A DNA stretch of 64,000 nucleotides. Source: Parietaria judaica (Eukaryota; Streptophyta; Magnoliopsida; Rosales; Urticaceae). The position numbers and the translations under genes are program-made. How positions within the stretch are numbered: position 1 is the first letter of the stretch; every line of letters begins with the position of its first letter. Below, in pieces: positions 48,901 through 60,056 of the stretch. Where the stretch lies: the NCBI GenBank assembly GCA_954871525.1, contig OX940863.1, forward strand, positions 1,340,001 to 1,404,000. Direction: 5' to 3'. A model generated the notes under the pieces. The model was not told the origin of the DNA. It saw only the letters and a program-made list of their open reading frames with translations, and did no database searches.

Positions 48901-50074
48901 GGGAATCCGGCGAGTAAGCAACGCAATTCACATCGAAGTAATGGCCTTGTTGTTTCAGTCTGTACGTCTCCGACCGCCACTCCCACACAAGCAGTTGCCC
49001 GAGCTTCGCACACCCGAGCGTCAGCCAATTCCCGAGATCGTTAAATATCGCTGCTGAGATCGCTTCTCTCGATATCGACAACAAATGAAGGCACACGAAA
49101 TCAGGCATTTGATAGAGTCCAAACACACCGCTCGAAAACCCGACAACCAGCAGTTCAAGCCCTCGGTGATAGTCACACGCCGTCATCTTCGCCGGCAGCT
49201 GATTCAGAGAGTCTTTCCTCGACAACTTCCATTTCCCTCTGTCTAAATACCCACCCTCGTCATCGAAGTTACCATTTTCGCCACCGATTTCCTTTCTTTT
49301 CTTTGTATTCTCTTCTGTGTTTGCCTCACTGTCTCGTTCTGGTGTAACAGGCGAAGGAGGTTCGGAATTTTCCGCTTCCATGTGAACGGATTCTTCCGCA
49401 GAATTGGCATTGAATACCCAACTGAAGATATAGCCGTCTCGCGTGATTGTGTAAGCTCCGATAACCAGGCCCGATTTCTTATCGACCCTGAAGAATGCAC
49501 CAGCAACCGTAGCTCTATGCCCTAACAACATGAATGGACGACGCGATTTCGAATCCGGCTTTGCAACACGCAACAATTTCGCGCTCAAATCCTTCGATCC
49601 CGCGAGCACGTAACTCGAATCGGGACTCCAGTCAATAGCCGTGACCTTATCGTCGAAACCACCGCAAGTCCTGACCAAATCGAAGGGGAAGAAATCCTTC
49701 CTGAAACCCGGGGACCGCCAGATTTGAACCAACTTACCGGTGGCGACCGCGATGAGAGCGCCGTCGGGGCTGAACTTGACGGCGCCGACGGGGTGCTTGA
49801 AGGTCATCCGGTGGAGCACCACTCGCCGGCGAAGGTTTATGAAGAGGCAACGGCGGTCCTCGTCGACGGCGAGGAGGAAGACGCCGCCCGGCGAGGCGGC
49901 GATGCGCGAGATGTTGGAGGAGGACTGGGCGGGGAGGGTGGTGGTTTGGGGTTTGAGAGGGTCGGTGACGGAGATGCGGTTTCCGACGGGAGAGATGAGC
50001 TCGGAGTCGGAGGCGAAGACGACATTGCCGCCTCTGTAGGGAGCTCCGAGGAGGTTCTGGAACCGGAAGTTCAT
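45930..50074 (-). CDS. PWP2: PERIODIC TRYPTOPHAN PROTEIN 2 (UTP1), SSU processome
   Basis: Seven exons: 50074-48863, 48428-48177, 48088-47996, 47755-47384, 46976-46632, 46431-46204, 46109-45930; all phases agree, 893 aa. It opens MNFRFQNLLGAPYRGGN, the family start; an in-frame Met further upstream is ignored for that reason. Two WD40 propellers follow (CLFINLRRRVVLHRMTFK, ITRDGYIFSWVF, LLATGADDNKIKVIW, VLASSSWDKTVRLWDVF, STLDGQIYFWDP), then a Utp12 helical domain (FIFDPTDLDIDVTPE, LLPALRSLQKAI). PWP2 belongs to UTP-B and is needed for early 90S pre-ribosome assembly. The first part of the frame upstream of exon 4 (47756-47872) is open by chance; splicing at 47755 restores SPTN-AVLASSSWD. Confidence 0.96.
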
Positions 50075-50121
50075 GATCTCGTCGGAGCCAAACACCAGAA
50101 GAATCCAAGCTTCGAAAGCAA

Positions 50122-50147
50122 CTAGGGTTTATCAGCATCTAGGGTTT
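50122..50147 (-). promoter_or_regulatory. Two telo-boxes upstream of PWP2
   Basis: AAACCCTA occurs twice on the minus strand (50123-50130 and 50140-50147) about 50-75 bp before the PWP2 start. Telo-boxes are established elements of plant ribosomal-protein and ribosome-biogenesis genes. Confidence 0.75.
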
Positions 50148-50267
50148 AACTTCCATCCAATATATGAAAATGTGAAATTAACGTTCATTTTTTATGTCGT
50201 TTATCAAAAACGAACGACACTTTCTTCCTTCTCTCTTAGTTTATCATAAAAAAATACTTTAGTTATA

Positions 50268-50714
50268 GGGTTAAAGACGGCAAAAATACCCAAACTTTAG
50301 TCAAAGAACCCCTCGTGTACCTAAAGTTTAAAAGTGGTGGCAAAAGTACCCAAAGTCGCATTCGGGGAGTTGACCACTTCATTCTCGTAACGCAGTTAAC
50401 TTTGGCCACGTGGAACAACGTGGGTTGCTGACATGATAATTTTTTGCCATATGGATGAGCCCACTTAGGGGTTTAATTTGTTGTTTTGTCGTAAACGAGA
50501 CTGATGTGGGCTCATCCACGTGGCAAAAAATTGTTATGTCAGCAACCCACGTTTGTCCACGTGGCCAGAGTTAACAGGTAAGTTAACTGCGTTACGAGAA
50601 TTAAGTGGTAAACGCCCCAAATGTGACTTTGGGTACTTTTGCCACCAATTTTAGACTTGGGATACACGAAGGGTTCTTTGACCAAACTTTGGGTATTTTT
50701 ACCGTCATTAACCC
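50268..50714. mobile_element. Mutator-type MITE with long inverted repeats (447 bp)
   Basis: Begins GGGTTAAAGACGGCAAAAAT and ends with its inverse, ATTTTTACCGTCATTAACCC. Inversion runs almost to the centre (AGTTAACTGCGTTACGAGAA, TTGCCACGTGGATGAGCCCA). Flanked by a perfect 9-bp repeat TTAGTTATA (50259-50267, 50715-50723). It lies 200 bp upstream of PWP2. Confidence 0.92.
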
Positions 50715-50723
50715 TTAGTTATA

Positions 50724-50925
50724 TTAGGAGGAAAGAGTACTTAAGCCTTTTTTTTCTTTTTTCTTTTTCGTGAAGTATTTAAATGAATTAAAAATCTTCA
50801 ATCAGACAGTCCCGTCCAAATCTCGTCCTCCTTAGTTCACAATCTATCACGTGTTAACCCCGCTTTTATTTTTCACGTTTACTTTTTGACCAAGTGTATT
50901 TGATAGAAAGTTGCTAAATCAAAAT
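50724..50925. other. Short spacer between two mobile elements
   Basis: AT-rich, nothing recognised. Confidence 0.4.
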
Positions 50926-51619
50926 TGTTGACGTGGGACTTCATCCCCTCAACAACGACAATGAAATTGCCTCTCAAGGTCAAAAACGACAATAACGTGA
51001 CCATGAAACTGGCATACGACATTAAGCCCAATTACCATCCCGAAACGACATCTTCATCATACGACAACAAGGAGCCCGGCCTCCTCGATGCACGACGTGG
51101 GCTTCAACACGAAGATGACCTATTACATCAAGGAAAGCCCATTCAAAGACCACACAGTTATGGATCAGTCATCAAAGACCAAGCAGCCCGCAAGACCAGG
51201 CGTAATTCCCCCATGCTGACCAACCCGAGTTGCTGCCACGTCAGAAGAGACCTAGCACTACGGAATCACCTTTACACGTGGCATCTAATCAAGGCTCGAG
51301 GGGAAAAACTCAGTCTTATAGCCGTTGCACATGATTAGGGATAGATACGTTGTATTATGTACTATAAATAGAAGTTACGATGTAATAGCAAGACACACGA
51401 GCTCTTCTTTACAATCCTCTACACAATTACACCCTGTATTCACTCCTTTTCAAGCAATAATATTCTTTTCATATTCATCGTTCGATTTACTTGCTGTACA
51501 CCGCCTTTGCTATTTTTACCGAAGTGGATTCACTACGATTCATTGAGATCCATCATCTTCGACATTGTACCGAGGTGCTATCACTTCGTGACAGTTGATC
51601 GTGATTATTCACATCAACA
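50926..51619 (+). mobile_element. Solo LTR of a retrotransposon (694 bp)
   Basis: Starts TGTTGACG, ends CATCAACA, flanked by perfect AAAAT repeats (50921-50925, 51620-51624). A TATA box (ACTATAAATAG, about 51361) and polyadenylation-like AATAATATTC (about 51460) indicate plus orientation. The open frame inside (50925-51338) has no known domain and is probably chance. Confidence 0.88.
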
Positions 51620-51624
51620 AAAAT

Positions 51625-52514
51625 GTCATATTATATGGTTTTTAAAAAGCGACTCTGTTTTATGCATTCTCCCTTGTTTTATCAGTACCATGTCGTTTTC
51701 AGTAAAACGACAATGTTTTAGGCATTTTCCATTATTTGACGCTGGTTGAACAGTAGACCAAAACAAGGTCTCCAAAGAAAGTCCAGAAACGACAATGTTT
51801 TTCTTTCTTTTTATATAAAACGACGTAGTTTTATGCATTCTCTTTTATTTCATCAGTACCATGTCGTTACTATTAAACGACATTGATTTTCATGCATTCT
51901 CAACATTTTGATCCTGATAACTTTGCAACAGAAATAACTTTGCAAAGTGGTTTGAAAAGTACCTTAAAGTTCATAATACAGTAAATAGTTGGAGCAATGT
52001 TGTTACACTTTCGCGATGACGACGACCGAGGCAGGCGCGCCTTTAGCCCAAACGGGTTGCCGCCCCAAGGCTTCATATTTCTACTTTTCCACATCAATTT
52101 TGATTTTTTTTTATATATAAATTTTCTTTATGGATTCTTTAGTGGAAGCAATGTTTATGTACAAGGTTATATTTATTATATATCAGTAATTCATTAAAAA
52201 AAATACAAAAGTTGTTGTTTCTCTTATATCAAATGTGAAAATATAAATATTAAACATTGACCAAAAGTAAAATCCTCTCATTTATTGCCAAAACTATATA
52301 ACAGAAAGTGAAACACCAAGTGCATATCTAGTTTCTACAAGTGAAAATGAAACACATGAACACATCCAAAACTTTATTCTCCGAACACAGAGAGGAACCC
52401 GAACGAAAATAAACGTAAAATTTCTAATCCGTGCCCCCCAATATTCCTATATAAATTTTATTACTGTTAATTCTTATTATTCCATTGTGAGCTCCAAATC
52501 GTGACAAAACTCCA
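51625..52514. repeat. Diverged direct repeats with CGACAT motifs, then AT-rich spacer
   Basis: Two related blocks, about 51655-51725 and 51826-51905, share TTTTATGCATTCTC, ATCAGTACCATGTCGTT and AACGACA. The rest up to the thioesterase stop is AT-rich, with a GC-rich patch at 52010-52075 that I do not recognise. Confidence 0.6.
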
Positions 52515-54607
52515 TTAACGAGACCCCTCGAGCCCGAGCCGCGCAATAAGCCAGTGACAAACATCGTTCATTTCTCGAGGGATCGTGTAATGACCGAGCC
52601 TGCATGTAGAGTTAGATTCACACCTTTAGCAGATAAACAATATGTTTTTTTTTTTTGTTATCTAAATGGCAAATAAAAATAGAAGTTACCCGTCAAAGGA
52701 TTTCAAAGTCACGCATCGAAATCCGGATGAAGTCAGAGCGTTTGCTGATTCCACTCCGTACGTGCTCGGAACCACTTCGTCGCCTTTAATGGAAACAATC
52801 GATTAGGCTTCAATGAACTGAAGTTACTTAAGTTTTTGTTCACTTCAGAAACGTGAATTATAAACGTATAAATAAACTTACAGCTTCCGTGACAGAGCAA
52901 AATAGGTAACGACGCAGCCCGTCTCACAGCCTCGTGGGAACTTCCCATTTTGTTCCTCAAGCCCCTTAATTAAAGTCAACACACATAAGACTACGTAAGT
53001 AAGACTAATAGAATTAAACCTTGATTTATTTATTCGATATGAATACTGAATATCATTCATACCTGGATCCCGGAAGCCAGCCGCTGAGACCAACGACCGC
53101 TCTTAAGTTGACATTGTAAAGATTTCCGTTTCCGTATTTTCCCGTCGCGAAACATGTTGCAGAGTATAAAGCCATCGCAGCGCCCATACTGAATCCTCCA
53201 ATGCCAACTTTTACTGTCAAAAATCAAAATGTATTTTAATTATTCAATTAGAGCTGTTGTATATTATAGCCGTTGACTTTGAGATGAAGTCAGCTCTTAC
53301 TGTTCGGCGGCTCGGTCGACAGAAGGTTAGCAATATGAGCTGCTGAAGCATCTAAACCCTCCCAATCGTCAGGGCCACATTCCGGCAGCTCTCCCACATC
53401 GAACCCTGAGAAGATCATCGAAAACATGTTTGGTTTTACATATGTATCGGAATACGAAAAATTGAAGATATTTGGTCAACCAAGAATCATGATCGGGTCA
53501 TACATGCTGTGCAGTTAAAACCACCCAGCGAGCTAACGGGACGGGTAGGAGCAGTTGGGCATATCCATTTGATCTGAAATAGTCGTGAACAAAATATTTA
53601 AAACCGGCTCGTACGAAAAATAAATGAAAAATCAAAATAAATTTAGTTAGTGTAAACTTACATTTGGAAGAGGAAGTGTTTCCAATAGCTGAGATGAGCT
53701 GCAACAACAGAACCAAAAATCATCAAACATGCCGGCTTTTAAAGTTGACATGTACGCTAAACACCGGGATTATGTAGTAATTAGTAAATAGCAGAAAACT
53801 ATATAAACTTTTCTGATATTTGAAAATCACCATTACCAGATTAAGCTTTATAAATGAAAAGGAATGAGAATCTGAATTTAAACAAACTCTCATCACGAAA
53901 GAAATCGTATCGCGGACCCGCCATTATGGAGCACAAAAAAGATGTTGACATTTACAAGTCCTTTCTTTTTAGTATCTTTAAAGACACAAATTCCCTCCTT
54001 TTACAGGACATGTACTTGAAAACAAAAGGGAAATATACGCAATCACATCGGCTCTCGGTGACAAGCCCGGGAATATAACATCGAATACGACAATTAATCA
54101 TTGTTTTTTGAGCACTCACCAACCCTTTCACAATTTGATGAACTTAGCACTCACAAGATTTATATACAGAGACTTCTTCAGTGAAAGTTTACAATGTTAT
54201 AAAGGAATCTTAACAAATAAGGCGAAGAAAGTACCTTAAGCCGTTATCCTGAAGACCGTGAAGCCAAATTATCGTCGCCTGATGCTCTCTTTTCGGCTTC
54301 ACAACATGAGTCCTTCCGAATTCAACCGTTCTTCTAGTGTTTCTGCTACCTAAAGTCCGAAAGAAAACGTCACTAAGCAATACCACTACATCGTGTAACT
54401 TGAGTCCCAAGAAAGAAAACGCCAAGAACACAACAAAAATTCACTCTTTTTTTCCCTACCATTTTTAAACATTTTTTTGGGTTTAGTTCAGTGGAAGCTC
54501 AAGTTCAATGAAACAAAGAAAAAAAAAAAAAACCGACGAAAACGACAAGGAAAGAGGAAGGCTTTGAGAAACAAACCAGAACCCATGTGAGAATGTTGAT
54601 AGCTCAT
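52515..54607 (-). CDS. Acyl-protein thioesterase / carboxylesterase (alpha/beta hydrolase)
   Basis: Nine exons: 54607-54577, 54349-54235, 53698-53662, 53573-53504, 53405-53301, 53213-53063, 52964-52882, 52783-52690, 52599-52515; phases agree, 256 aa. The fold is that of the phospholipase/carboxylesterase family: TIIWLHGLQDNG (oxyanion loop), WICPTAPTRPVSSLGGF, the nucleophile elbow GIGGFSMGAAMAL (Ser about 128), the acid DEVVP after ILLCHGSC, and the catalytic His in LGHYTIP. Family members remove palmitate from S-acylated proteins or hydrolyse lysophospholipids in the cytosol; the substrate here is unknown. Exon 1 encodes only ten residues (MSYQHSHMGS). The homologue I recall is At3g15650. 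Confidence 0.93.
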
Positions 54608-55202
54608 CTTCTTCTCCGAGCAAACCGAGCTTAAAACACAGAGCACCTGCTATGGCAATGGCTGAGAGAAGCTCTGAACTATGCGATGAAGAGAAGCACT
54701 GATGTCAAGGCCTATTTATAGCCAAATATGAAAGAAAAACAATGGAATAAAACGTGAGAATAATATGAATCCATTACATGGAAATGAGTATTACCTTCTA
54801 CAAACCGCCAAAGAAGGAGCTCAAGAGATAAAATTAAAAAAAGAAAAGGTGAAAGCGAGCATCGATGAAAAGACAGGGACAAAAAAGGAAGAAGTCTTTT
54901 CTGAGCAGAGAGCTAAAGCCATGAGAGAGCTTGTTAGGAGAGAATTTATGCTCTGGGCAGGCAGTGGCTGCAAAATAAAGCACAAAATAAATAAAAAAGA
55001 AAAAGCCTGAGAATATTGCTGAAAACAAGAAAAGGGTGATCTATGTTTGCAAAAGAAATCAAATAAAAATTCAATCTTTACCCTTTTCTTTTCTTCAATC
55101 ATTTGTTTATGAATGAATTTCAGATGATTCATTGATACCCATTACCCCAAAACCATATCACTTCAAGTTTCAGTTTTCATTTTGTACAAATGGGAATAAT
55201 CA

Positions 55203-55205
<3 letters not shown>

Positions 55206-55242
<37 letters not shown>
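55206..55242. repeat. (CT)n microsatellite
   Basis: Uninterrupted CT run. Confidence 0.95.
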
Positions 55243-55246
<4 letters not shown>

Positions 55247-57311
55247 ACACTACTTGATGCTCGTTTTTCTGTTGGTAATTATGATAATGATGTCAATAAT
55301 TATTATATTTGTGCAAAGATCACAAAGATTGGATTTAATTATGTGAAAAAGACAAGAACAAAAGTGACTAAACTTTTTCCTATGCTTCCTCTCTTTATTC
55401 TTGCTTTAATGCCGTTTTCTATAGTATATAATTTGTCTTTATTTACTATGAGCACTAAGTTATTATATTTCACTTCTAATAATATTCTAGAGTACTAAAA
55501 AACTTGCTTAATTATATATTTTATTAGTCACTAATTTTTAGAATTATCCAGTCTTCATGGCTCATGCACCACTGAAGAGAAATGTAAGCTTTATATATTT
55601 ATACACACACACACACATCTTCTGGCATTATCTAATCTCAGAATACAAGCTTTGAATTGATACTATATTGTTTTAAGTGGTGTTAGAGAATGCTTACATT
55701 GCTGTACTGCAATAGCATTTGCAAAAGTCAAAATGGCTTAAAAATGTTTGAAATGGCAAGTAATTATATATCAGTTGACTTAATCTTCTGACGTGGCATG
55801 TCCTCATTGGCTAGCTTTTTTCTAAGGTCAACAATATTGAGAAAAATATTTCCCTTCTTTGTGGAAATATTAGGTCACCTTTTTGTTGGTCAACTCATTT
55901 CTTACCCCACCACACAAGGTAAAGGAAAGGAATCACCTTCATTTGAATAATTAATTAGATGGGTACTATTTTGTCTTTGTGGGCTAATTAAATTAATAGG
56001 AGACAAAAATATGCTGTTGGCACTAGATGGTTATTAGATATTAGAAGATACTTAAGTCTAGTCTTAATTGAGGTCGATAAATTTGTGACCCGAATCTGTT
56101 TTCTTGGTCTGACCCGTCTCGTTATTCTCTTACGCGATGTATTTGATAAGATATTTTAGAGATTATATGGGACCTTTCCGATTAAGACTTAATTCAACGA
56201 ATTTTTCATTTTATTTTTTTTTACTATATTTTCTCCTCATTCTTCTTTTTTACTTGTCTCGATTTATCTTTACATTCGTTGTTATTTTGTGTTTGATTTA
56301 TAAAGCGTCTATATAAACATGTCATTATCAGAATCGATGAACACTTTCCAAAACCATATGATTTGTCTATTCTATTTTTTGTTATCTTCTCTACCAATTA
56401 TGTACGTACATGCCATTTCTTGATCATATTAAAATTTGTTCTATTCTTTTTGTTGTTTTGATAAATTGCTCATATGCAAGCTGGTGAGCACATTATGAAA
56501 AGTCTATTCTATAACTATAGAGACATGAAGGTATTTATTTATATATTTATTTTATGAAATCAACGTTATCATGCATAAAGCAAGCACAAGCAATAAATTT
56601 AGCTAGATGCAAGCTAGTCCTCATCTATGGACTTGACATTTGCGAACCATATTATCTCCCCAAATTAGGGTTTATATTATTTGGATATGATATGGATTAA
56701 ACAATAATTAGCAAGTGCATGAACATTGAAGAAGCAAGGAACATGTAACAATTAGGAAACAGGAGTGTCGGACTTGTATGGCGGACAGTTAGGCCTAATC
56801 CCTTGGTTTTAGATTAGGGAGAGTAATTAAATGATTAATTCTAACTTAGAAGATTCTAATTTTAAATAGTTCATTCATGCATTCCAATTACTCTAATGTG
56901 AAATCACTTTCACAACGAATTGGGTACAGAAATGTCGCTTTCTTAAGCAGTTAATATAGACTCACTATTCAATTTGGTGGCGAACGTGTTGGCTAATAGT
57001 GGTGATGATTAAGAAAGTATTGAAGTAATTAGTTTTTTTTTTTTTTACAAACCCCAAGTCACCATCCTGATTTTATTAAAGATTTGATTAGATAAGACCG
57101 GGTTATATTAGATAAGGTTAAATGGTCATTAGTCTTATATTCTTTTATTTTATGTTTTTTTTAACAGATCTTTTATTTTATGTTCACATAGATTAGTTTG
57201 ATACATGAGATAAATATCCTCTTCTGTTCTTAACTCCATACCTTTTTTCATACAAATATAACCACGTATCACAAACCAAACTTGAAAAGAAAAAAATAAC
57301 TAAACTTACTT

Positions 57312-57535
57312 GGCCTAATGGTAAACCCACGACCAGACTCTTCGAGAGGTCATGGGTGTAATCCGAGCGAGACGTAAAAATTGTATGTATTTGTAATCTT
57401 GGCCGATAACAGGTGAAACTACTGACAAAGTTTACAGGTGGTACGCATTTGCATCCCATAAAATTTCAACTCAGGGCCTTTTGGGGCTTCAACTAGGCGG
57501 CCCAGTGGTACTATTGGCCTAACTTGATTGTGTTA
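57312..57535 (+). mobile_element. Possible tRNA-derived SINE
   Basis: TGGCCTAATGGTA fits the A box of a Pol III promoter, and GGGTGTAATCCGAG about 35 nt later fits a decayed B box. Near the other end GGCGGCCCAGTGGTACTATTGG looks like a second A-box-like unit. Ends were not resolved. Confidence 0.35.
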
Positions 57536-58322
57536 ATCTATTTTAACACTGCGGATATATCTTATGCGGGTATTTTCTCAAAATGAATTAATCATCCCAA
57601 ACTAAAGAATTATTTTATTTTTCCCCTCAAATTTCCAATCCAAGCTTTTGAACACCGTTTATATACATCATTCGATTCCTTTGCGGAATCAAAGGCCTTT
57701 AACACTAGTAGCAATGCACTAGCAAAATGTGGAAAGAGATACTTGGAAATAATAACGGATACAAATGATTATAAAAAGGACTTGTGTGGAATGGTGGGCC
57801 TCGGATTCATGACTTTGTTGTAAAGTAAGAATGTGATGGCTTATTTGGTATGAGAAGAAAACCAAAGTAATTTCTTGCTTCGATGGAACTAAAAGAGACT
57901 CGATGTTATTCCTCCGCGTTGTGGGTAAGATTGTGATGTGAAGCTTTCGATTTTTTGAATCGATTCCACTTTCATTCTCTCTGCTCTCTTTTACTTTTAC
58001 CCTTAATTTAGAACTATGTTATGGGGGCCAAACTTGCTAAAATAAAAATTCATAGAGAAATTGCTCTAAATAGCTAAATTTAAATGTTAAAAAATTGCAT
58101 TTTAACCAACGTTTAATTTTCTTTTAAGAAATAGCCATGTTTTATGATGTGGAGTTTTCAACACAAATTTCATTCCAAATTTACCCTTTTGATTTATGTT
58201 TTATTATTTTAATAAATTTATAATTAAATATGCAAATTTTGTGGGATTAATTGAAATTTTGAATCTCCCCATCGATCTCTTCTTTCTCTCTCTCTCTATC
58301 GACCATCAAAGCCAAAAAATCC

Positions 58323-58586
58323 ATGGCTCTCAATAAGCTTGTTGTCTGTCCATGCCGGTGCTCCCAATCGCCGCTCATCTCGCGCTCCGCCACCGCTAGA
58401 TCTAGTGACACTCACGCCATCTCCAAGTCCAGCTCTTTCCTCGGCTCCATCGCCAGGCTCCGCTTCACCCATTGCACCGCCGATCTGCGCCGCGCGGGAT
58501 CTCTCCACCAATCCGTCGTCGTTGTCTCTGACGTCGTCAAAGAGAAGCGCCATGCTTTGACTAACCTGATAGATGTTAAACCCTAA
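58323..58586 (+). CDS. Hypothetical 87-aa frame inside the Mutator-like element
   Basis: GC-rich island within AT-rich DNA; starts MALNKLVVCPCRCSQSPLIS and continues Ser/Arg-rich, like a plastid transit peptide, ending LTNLIDVKP. A further GC-rich exon-like block follows at 58660-58745 after an acceptor-like GTCAG. It resembles a captured first exon of a host gene. I do not recognise the donor and there is no evidence that it is expressed. Confidence 0.35.
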   Translation: MALNKLVVCPCRCSQSPLISRSATARSSDTHAISKSSSFLGSIARLRFTHCTADLRRAGSLHQSVVVVSDVVKEKRHALTNLIDVKP

Positions 58587-58770
58587 ATCCATTTCGTTCA
58601 TCCATTTATTTGCATGTTTAAATCCTCGATTAATTCTTGTCGTTAATCCTTGTCAGTTCTCTATGATGTCGACGCCGATCCAGCTTCGATCCATAACGGT
58701 CGGAGTCGCACCAGGAGATGTACAGTGGCTCCAGCGATGGAATAAACCCAAGTACCAACAGTTAATAACG

Positions 58771-59090
58771 TTAATATACCAACAATTAATATACCAAGAA
58801 TCGAAATAAGATAATAAACGCAGATTCAAAATAAAACTACCAACTGTTAATAAACCATGTTGATAAACCCTGTTAATATACCAACGGTTAATATACCAAG
58901 AATCGAAATAAGATAATAAACGCAGATTCAAAATAAAACTACCAACTGTTAATAAACCATGTTGATAAACCCTGTTAATATACCAACGGTTAATATACCA
59001 AGAATCGAAATAAGTTAATAAACGGAGATTCAAAATAAACCTACCAACGGTTAATAAATGCATATTCGAAATAAACCCAAGTACCAACGG
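58771..59090. repeat. 102-bp tandem repeat, about three copies
   Basis: The unit start TTAATATACCAAC recurs at 58771, 58873 and 58975, period 102 bp (34 codons), so the minus strand stays open for 144 codons as a 34-residue repeat (YFDSWYINRWYINRVYQHGL). Each unit itself contains shorter ACCAAC(G/T)GTTAATA pieces. Confidence 0.9.
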
Positions 59091-59415
59091 TTAATAACGT
59101 GATTAAAAATCGCCGTGAATGGAAGCTGGAATGGTTGTATTCCCTAATTTCAGGGATTTTCAATGTCAATTTTAATTTTCATATTTAATTTAATATCAAA
59201 ATGAAAATTCGAATGTTGAATTAGTGGAACAGAATATCTTTAATTATAATTTGATATTAAAATCAGAATGTATAAATATAATATTTAAGGGTATATAAGT
59301 CTTTTATATTCGTTGACATGGTTGATTGGCTATGGATAAATATAAACCAAAAGTTGACTTTTTAGCAAATATCAACTTTCTATTTGGTTATTACGCTATA
59401 ATTCCCAAATTCCTA

Positions 59416-60056
59416 TATTACAGTAGTACATCCCAAAATACCTAATTATCAAAATTTGAACCGGTATTTTTTTTGGGTAGAAAAGCCCAGTTTCGGGCCA
59501 GACAACGGGGTCAAATTTATATCCAGTTTCACTCTTTATCGATTAGCAAGTGTGGATTCGAGACCATTTTTATTTAACGCTGAGCCCCAAATACACTGCG
59601 AAAGAGCTCATGAAAATCAGACAAACATGAAACAAACTCCGCTTCTGAGCCGGCCAGTTCTACCAGGATAGTCGTTAAATGTAAAAGAAGGCCAGACAAC
59701 AAAGAGTTCAGAAGGGATGATCTTACAATACTACTGACAGCATAAAAATATGAACATTAAAACAAAAAAAAGTCGTTGGCGAGGCATACACAATGACGAA
59801 GTAGCCGAGCCAGCGATTATTTGAAAAATGCTTAGAACAGATCCAATTTGGACGACCTGTCCGAGTATATTACCACAGAGAAAAATCAATCTCAATTGTT
59901 GCAAAAAGCACAGCACGAAAACTAGGACCCGGTCGAAATCAAACCAAAAAAATAAAAGAGCAAAGCTTTTTGAATTTCAAAATCTGCAGCGTTTACTGAA
60001 AAATGTCTCGTCGTTTCTCTAGACTTTATTCCAGAATGAAAACTGCGCGCTTTAAT
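59416..60056. other. Intergenic, 3' of COX5b
   Basis: No supported gene; the right end is probably the COX5b 3' UTR. Confidence 0.4.

Larger units (their letters stand above)
54608..58045. other. Long intergenic region
   Basis: No supported gene in 3.4 kb. It includes the thioesterase promoter, a (CT)n microsatellite at 55206-55242, a short (AC)n near 55602 and a possible SINE at about 57312-57535. The open frame at 54765-55010 is Lys/Glu-rich low-complexity, and I do not support it as a gene. Confidence 0.45.
58055..59406. mobile_element. Mutator-like element carrying a gene fragment and 102-bp repeats (Pack-MULE candidate)
   Basis: Left terminus GAGAAATTGCTCTAAATAGC and, inverted from the right, GGGAATTATAGCGTAATAACC with diverged inversion continuing inward (AATAGCCATG / CAATCAACCATG). 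Flanking 9-bp repeats AAATTCATA (58046-58054) and AAATTCCTA (59407-59415) differ at one base. Inside lie a GC-rich open frame (58323-58586) and a tandem repeat (58771-59090). Confidence 0.65.

Noticed and set aside
49724..50138. Several long frames on both strands over the PWP2 first exon
   Set aside because: Shadows produced by GC-rich coding sequence; no domains, low-complexity composition.
50925..51338. 137-aa frame
   Set aside because: Lies wholly inside a solo LTR and has no domain.
53388..53400. CTCCCACATCG resembling a plant snRNA upstream element
   Set aside because: It lies inside a coding exon of the thioesterase gene with no TATA at the needed spacing and no snRNA sequence after it.
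54765..55010. 81-aa Lys/Glu-rich frame upstream of the thioesterase gene
   Set aside because: Low complexity, no domain, no supporting splice context; probably promoter DNA.
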